Shown here piece after piece: positions 11,572-14,391 of a stretch of DNA of 14,391 nt. The stretch covers positions 1 to 14,391 of the forward strand of contig NZ_CAMPGZ010000103.1 in the NCBI RefSeq assembly GCF_946885725.1. Reading direction: 5' to 3'. The notes below the pieces were generated by a model that did not search any database, was not told the DNA's origin, and was given only the letters and a program-made list of their open reading frames with translations. The position numbers and the translations under genes are program-made. Numbering within the stretch: the stretch's first letter is position 1; each line of letters opens with the position of its first letter. Origin of the DNA: an uncultured Nocardioides sp. (lineage in GTDB: Bacteria; Actinomycetota; Actinomycetes; Propionibacteriales; Nocardioidaceae).

Positions 11572-12183
11572 ATGAGTCTTGCCGACGCAGCGATCCGCGG
11601 CATCGCCGCCAGCGTGGCGTTCCGCGCCAGCGCGGCTCCCTACCTGCTCCTCGACCTGGACCTGCGGATCCGTGCGGCCAACGCGGCTTACGAGATTGCC
11701 ACCCATCACGGCATCGATGACATGGCCGGCGAGCCGATGTTCGACGTGTTCCCCGACAACCCGGCCACACCCGAGGCGCACAGCGTCGAACGTCTGGGCG
11801 AGTCCTTCGAGCGGGCCCTCACCCGTGGCGACGCGGACCGGATGGGGCTCCAGCGCTATGACGTGCTCACCGAACCTGGTGGCTTCGTCGAGAAGAACTG
11901 GCTTCCGGTCAACCTGCCGCTCCGGGATGGGGACGGCCGGATCGTCGGCATCCTGCACCACGTCGAGGACGTCACTCACTTGCTGGCCGCCACGGCACTG
12001 GAGCGAGATCTCCTCACGCCGATGGTCCACGCCGATTCGCTTCCTTTGGCCGGTACGTCGGCCTGGGTGCAGGCCCTGCGACGCGACGCCCTGCAACGGC
12101 GTACTCGCGCCAACATGTTGCTCCAGGACTCCCACCATGCGCTCGAGCGAGTGTCGCGACGGCTCGAGGTCGGCCCGACATGA
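11572..12183 (+). CDS. stand-alone PAS domain protein
   Basis: A 203-residue protein with one PAS sensory domain (about 18-135). It begins APYLLLDLDLRIRAANAAYE, passes through GEPMFDVFPDNP and LQRYDV, and ends WLPVNLPLRDGDGRIVGILHHVEDVTHLL. This resembles the first PAS module of some sensor histidine kinases. No kinase, cyclase, GGDEF or DNA-binding domain follows. The remaining 65 residues are a polar helical tail (ALERDLL, DALQRRTRANMLLQDSHHALERVSRRL) that could be a coiled coil. ATG 11572 has GGGAAGG as a well-spaced Shine-Dalgarno. It could be a ligand- or redox-sensing partner protein or a remnant of a larger kinase. No cofactor-binding Cys is visible, and no cofactor can be assigned. 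Confidence 0.8.
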   Translation: MSLADAAIRGIAASVAFRASAAPYLLLDLDLRIRAANAAYEIATHHGIDDMAGEPMFDVFPDNPATPEAHSVERLGESFERALTRGDADRMGLQRYDVLTEPGGFVEKNWLPVNLPLRDGDGRIVGILHHVEDVTHLLAATALERDLLTPMVHADSLPLAGTSAWVQALRRDALQRRTRANMLLQDSHHALERVSRRLEVGPT

Positions 12184-12192
12184 GCGCGTCGC

Positions 12193-12198
12193 TATGTT
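12193..12198 (+). promoter_or_regulatory. -10 hexamer TATGTT of a probable leaderless transcript
   Basis: TATGTT spans 12193-12198, six bases (CGTCCG) follow, and ATG 12205 is next. The arrangement matches the transporter promoter at 9213. It lies in the 21-bp gap after the PAS gene, so the small downstream gene may have its own start in addition to read-through. Confidence 0.5.
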
Positions 12199-12204
12199 CG
12201 TCCG

Positions 12205-12654
12205 ATGACCGGCCCGATCGTCGACGCCTGTCCAGAGTGTGGGGCGACCGGTCGCTTCGGTAGCTGCGAGCAGATGTTCCAGGCCTTGTTGGCGCTGGAC
12301 CACCAGCGACTGCAGCCATGGGGAGAGTTCCACGGGCTCAACGTCGCGTGCTACCTGCTCCAGCACCCGTCGCAAGCTCCGCACGGAGTCGATGCCGCGC
12401 ACCTCGAGCTGGTGACGGCGTTCCTGGAGGGCGGTCTGCCTGCTGCTCGCCTCTGGGAGCGCGGGCGAGTCCGCCTCAACCGTCAGCAGCAGATGTCGTC
12501 GTCTCGGAGGCCTGTCCCGTCGCGCGCCCATCACCCGGCGTACACGATCGAGGACCTCTCCGTGGACGGCACGTTCCCCGCCGACGGGTACGAGGAGCGC
12601 ATGAAGCAGTGGGCCGAATCGGTCATCCACGAGCGCGTCGGAAACACTGGTTGA
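12205..12654 (+). CDS. small DUF5946-like protein with a CPxCG motif
   Basis: A 149-residue soluble protein. The N-terminus has CPECGATGRFGSC (Cys9, Cys12, Cys21), followed by FQALLALDHQRLQPWGEFHGLNVACYLLQHP with His43 and His54. The CPxCG start and the 'H-x-L-x-V-x-x-Y-x-x-Q-H-P' pattern fit my memory of the DUF5946 family, whose function is unknown. Cys and His placement suggests metal binding, by inference. The second half is polar (SSSRRPVPSRAHHP, then YTIEDLSVDGTFPADGYEERMKQW). The ATG is fixed by the -10 box six bases upstream and there is no Shine-Dalgarno. It converges on the propeller gene, 150 bp away. Confidence 0.72.
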   Translation: MTGPIVDACPECGATGRFGSCEQMFQALLALDHQRLQPWGEFHGLNVACYLLQHPSQAPHGVDAAHLELVTAFLEGGLPAARLWERGRVRLNRQQQMSSSRRPVPSRAHHPAYTIEDLSVDGTFPADGYEERMKQWAESVIHERVGNTG

Positions 12655-12804
12655 CGACTGCTTCCCTGATCGTGAGTCCGTACGGCGCTGCGCACGGGCG
12701 AGAAGAACCCGGCCACACCAAACGCTTTCGCGGTGGCCAGAGTGGTCAGTGTCCACACGATTCGGTGTCGCCTGGCGAACCGATCCACCCGCTGCCTCAC
12801 GGCC
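12655..12804. other. intergenic space between convergent genes
   Basis: The strongest structure I see is GGCCAC (12711-12716) facing GTGGCC (12733-12738) across 16 nt, a weak hairpin that could help termination in either direction. There is no U-tract. No gene is supported here. Confidence 0.4.
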
Positions 12805-13782
12805 TCACCGCTGCGGGAAGCTGATGCCGACCGCCGCGTGCTCCCGCCGAACGTCGGAGACAGGGAGCTCGGCGACGCGGGTCATCTCGCCGCTGCGCGG
12901 GTTCCACGTCACGAGGCTTCGGTCCATCGAGATGAGCACTCGCTCGCGGTCCCACCAGCCATGGACCCGAAGCCACGTGCCGCTGCGGCGGGACCAGGTC
13001 AGGATCCCGACAGCGTCTCCATTGGCCAGGTCCACCACGCGCAGCGCATGGCGGCTGCGCACCGTTTCCCGGTTCCCGTGGGCGATCAGCCCGCGGATGG
13101 ACCACGACTCGAAGCTGCGGCCGGCCATGAGCGGACTGGCCGGCACCTGCGCCATCACCGCCGTACCGCTCTTGCCGTGACCTGTCACAACGTCGTGGCC
13201 GCCGCGCCGTACGACGGACACCTGCTCGCCGGAGGGAAGAAGTCCCAGGGCGGGGAAGGGAACGGCGGCTCCGCTCACGGAACCGGACGTCACGTCTACG
13301 ATCGCGTCGGGCTCGCGGCGTTGCCGGTCAGCGGTCAACTGCCGTCCGTCGGGATGCCACCTGACGCCACCGATCCAACCGCGCTGCCCGAACTGGTGGC
13401 GGAACGCACCTGACTTGAGGTCGATGACCAGAAGTCCTTCGGCGGCTCGCAGCGCCAGTCGAGTGCCGTGCACATTCAGTGAGCCTGCGCCGATCGGATC
13501 GGCTCCTGGCCAGAGGTCCGCGGGGATTCCCAACCTGGACGGGTTCAGGCGCGCCCACGTGCCGTCGTGCTGAAGGAGCGCGGTGGTCTCCGAGGACCAA
13601 CCCGTGCCGTCGTGGAGGGTCTCGCGCGGGCGGTACGAGAGCCTCACGCCGGACACCCGGCTGCCGAATCGCACTTCAGGCATGCCCGCCACAGACAGTG
13701 GAAACCGCGTGGGTACGTCGTCGAGCCTTACGACCTTGCCCGCGAGCCGTCGCGGCAACCGGTCGACCCGCTCCGTCGGCAC
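12805..13782 (-). CDS. hypothetical protein with WD40/TolB-like propeller repeats
   Basis: A 325-residue protein of unrecognised specific function. It contains recurring blade-like segments, for example NVHGTRLALRAAEGLLVIDLKSG, GGVRWHPDGRQLTAD, RHALRVVDLANGDAVGILTW and ERVLISMDRSLVTWNPRSGEM. The 'WHPDG' element and regular V-D-L/W-N strands are those of beta-propellers. The N-terminus reads PTERVDRLPRRLAG, with no signal peptide or membrane helix. In my recollection, similar actinobacterial proteins carry this part after an N-terminal membrane anchor, so the gene may be a shortened version. GTG 13782 lacks a Shine-Dalgarno, and an in-frame TAG ten codons upstream bars any earlier start. It lies 30 bp after the lipoprotein gene and is probably in its operon. 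Confidence 0.75.
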   Translation of the reverse strand: MPTERVDRLPRRLAGKVVRLDDVPTRFPLSVAGMPEVRFGSRVSGVRLSYRPRETLHDGTGWSSETTALLQHDGTWARLNPSRLGIPADLWPGADPIGAGSLNVHGTRLALRAAEGLLVIDLKSGAFRHQFGQRGWIGGVRWHPDGRQLTADRQRREPDAIVDVTSGSVSGAAVPFPALGLLPSGEQVSVVRRGGHDVVTGHGKSGTAVMAQVPASPLMAGRSFESWSIRGLIAHGNRETVRSRHALRVVDLANGDAVGILTWSRRSGTWLRVHGWWDRERVLISMDRSLVTWNPRSGEMTRVAELPVSDVRREHAAVGISFPQR

Positions 13783-13812
13783 TGCGTTGGTCGTGGGCGA
13801 CAGGCGCTGGCT

Positions 13813-14238
13813 CTAGTCTCGTCGACCGCACTCGGCAGCCGCTCTCGCAGCGACGCGGCAGACTCCTCCAGGAACGAGAGCTTCTCCCCGGTTCTGCGGA
13901 TCCACGATCTCGACTGCGACGAAGCCCTCCTGTCCGTCCAGCTCGATCCGGACGGCGCTGCCGACAGCGCCGGTGTTGGTGCTGGCCTCGGGCACGAAGC
14001 ACAGCGCTGCAGCCGTTCGACCGCGTGACAACGCAGCGATGCCGACGTCCCCCAGGGGAGCGGTTGAAACCCACACGTCCTCGCTCGCGGCAGTCACGAC
14101 CACACGCGTTCCGGCCGCTCCGCTCGTCGTTCCCTCCGTTGGAGTGACCGAAGAGGACGGCTCGTCAGCGGGGGCAGGACTACTGCCACAACTGGTGCAT
14201 GAGAGCGCAACCAGCACGGTCGCAATGAGCGCCTTCAC
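13813..14238 (-). CDS. small putative lipoprotein
   Basis: From GTG 14238 the product is 141 aa with a signal VKALIATVLVALSCTSCGSS. Lipidation would fall on Cys14 (ALSC) or Cys17 (CTSC), neither a perfect lipobox. A Ser/Thr/Pro/Glu-rich linker (about 20-43) precedes a compact domain (TRVVVTAASEDVWVSTAP, ALCFVPEAS, VRIELDGQEGFVAVEIVDP, GVCRVAARAAAEC) with three further cysteines, two of which could form a disulfide. GGGGA lies just upstream of the GTG. The frame stays open upstream to 14388, but that part does not look like protein and would bury the signal. No family was recognised. It is the first gene of a likely two-gene unit with the propeller protein. Confidence 0.7.
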   Translation of the reverse strand: MKALIATVLVALSCTSCGSSPAPADEPSSSVTPTEGTTSGAAGTRVVVTAASEDVWVSTAPLGDVGIAALSRGRTAAALCFVPEASTNTGAVGSAVRIELDGQEGFVAVEIVDPQNRGEALVPGGVCRVAARAAAECGRRD

Positions 14239-14391
14239 GTGTCCCCGTTCGCCTTCACCTGACGGTGAGTCTGGCAGGCGGACTGCACTCACCTCGTGAT
14301 CTTGCGACGGAAAGTCGGCTGCGGGCTGACGTCCGAAAAACTGTCGGTGCGCACTGATCCAATTGGTCCATGGCAGCGATCCCGGCACACG
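14239..14391. promoter_or_regulatory. upstream region of the lipoprotein gene
   Basis: It holds a short inverted repeat TCACC-TGAC-GGTGA (14255-14268) immediately upstream of the lipoprotein Shine-Dalgarno. There is also a less GC-rich patch near 14335-14365 that could contain a promoter. No -35/-10 pair is convincing. Confidence 0.3.

Noticed and set aside
11503..12756. A 417-codon minus-strand frame antisense to the PAS and DUF5946-like genes
   Set aside because: Product has no recognisable motif, while the plus-strand products have clear PAS and CPxCG motifs.
12531..12800. A minus-strand frame of 89 codons starting GTG 12800, just after the propeller stop
   Set aside because: Its first 40 residues look somewhat protein-like, but it runs antisense into the DUF5946-like gene, third-position GC looks lower than in neighbouring genes, and there is no family match.
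14370..14391. ATG at 14370 as the start of a plus-strand gene at the window edge
   Set aside because: Only seven codons are visible, and no Shine-Dalgarno or -10 element is convincing.

Overview
The window is very GC-rich, with GTG starts, GTGA/ATGA overlaps and several apparently leaderless genes. It looks like chromosomal DNA of a high-GC actinobacterium. The protein styles (a degenerate half of an ABC exporter pair, a prealbumin-like LPXTG surface protein, a 'WHPDG' propeller protein) suggest Nocardioidaceae, but that placement is an inference. No tRNA, rRNA, CRISPR array, transposase or phage gene is visible.

Layout. 1-1822 (minus): a half-transporter ABC exporter whose ATPase domain has non-canonical catalytic residues. 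Its stop overlaps the start of a further minus-strand gene cut off by the window edge, probably its heterodimer partner. 1823-2071: intergenic DNA with a promoter candidate, a proline-rich upstream mini-ORF and a strong GC hairpin. 2072-7672 (minus): the dominant feature, a secreted wall-anchored protein of about 1866 aa. It has a signal peptide, a calcium-loop-like motif, an N-terminal domain, a SpaA/prealbumin-like domain, six tandem repeats of about 219-243 aa with four conserved cysteines each, a Pro/Lys-rich stalk and an LPDTG sorting signal. 7673-8078: a divergent regulatory region with an inverted repeat. 8079-9161 (plus): an aromatic/histidinol-phosphate aminotransferase. 9225-10831 (plus): an EamA-type transporter translationally overlapped with a GNAT acetyltransferase. 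10856-11495 (minus): a histidine phosphatase gene broken by two frameshifts, each repairable by one G in a short G run. 11572-12654 (plus): a stand-alone PAS protein, then a small DUF5946-like protein. 12805-14238 (minus): a propeller-like hypothetical protein and, upstream of it, a small lipoprotein.

Working together. There is no single obvious pathway. The surface protein needs Sec export and a sortase that is not in the window. The ABC gene is downstream of it on the same strand but separated by a hairpin and its own promoter candidate, so they are probably separate units. The transporter/GNAT pair and the lipoprotein/propeller pair are likely operons.

The most novel material is the six-repeat, 24-cysteine adhesin-like protein. 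The doubly frameshifted phosphatase, the proline-rich leader ORF in front of the exporter and the repeated leaderless promoter geometry are also worth checking.
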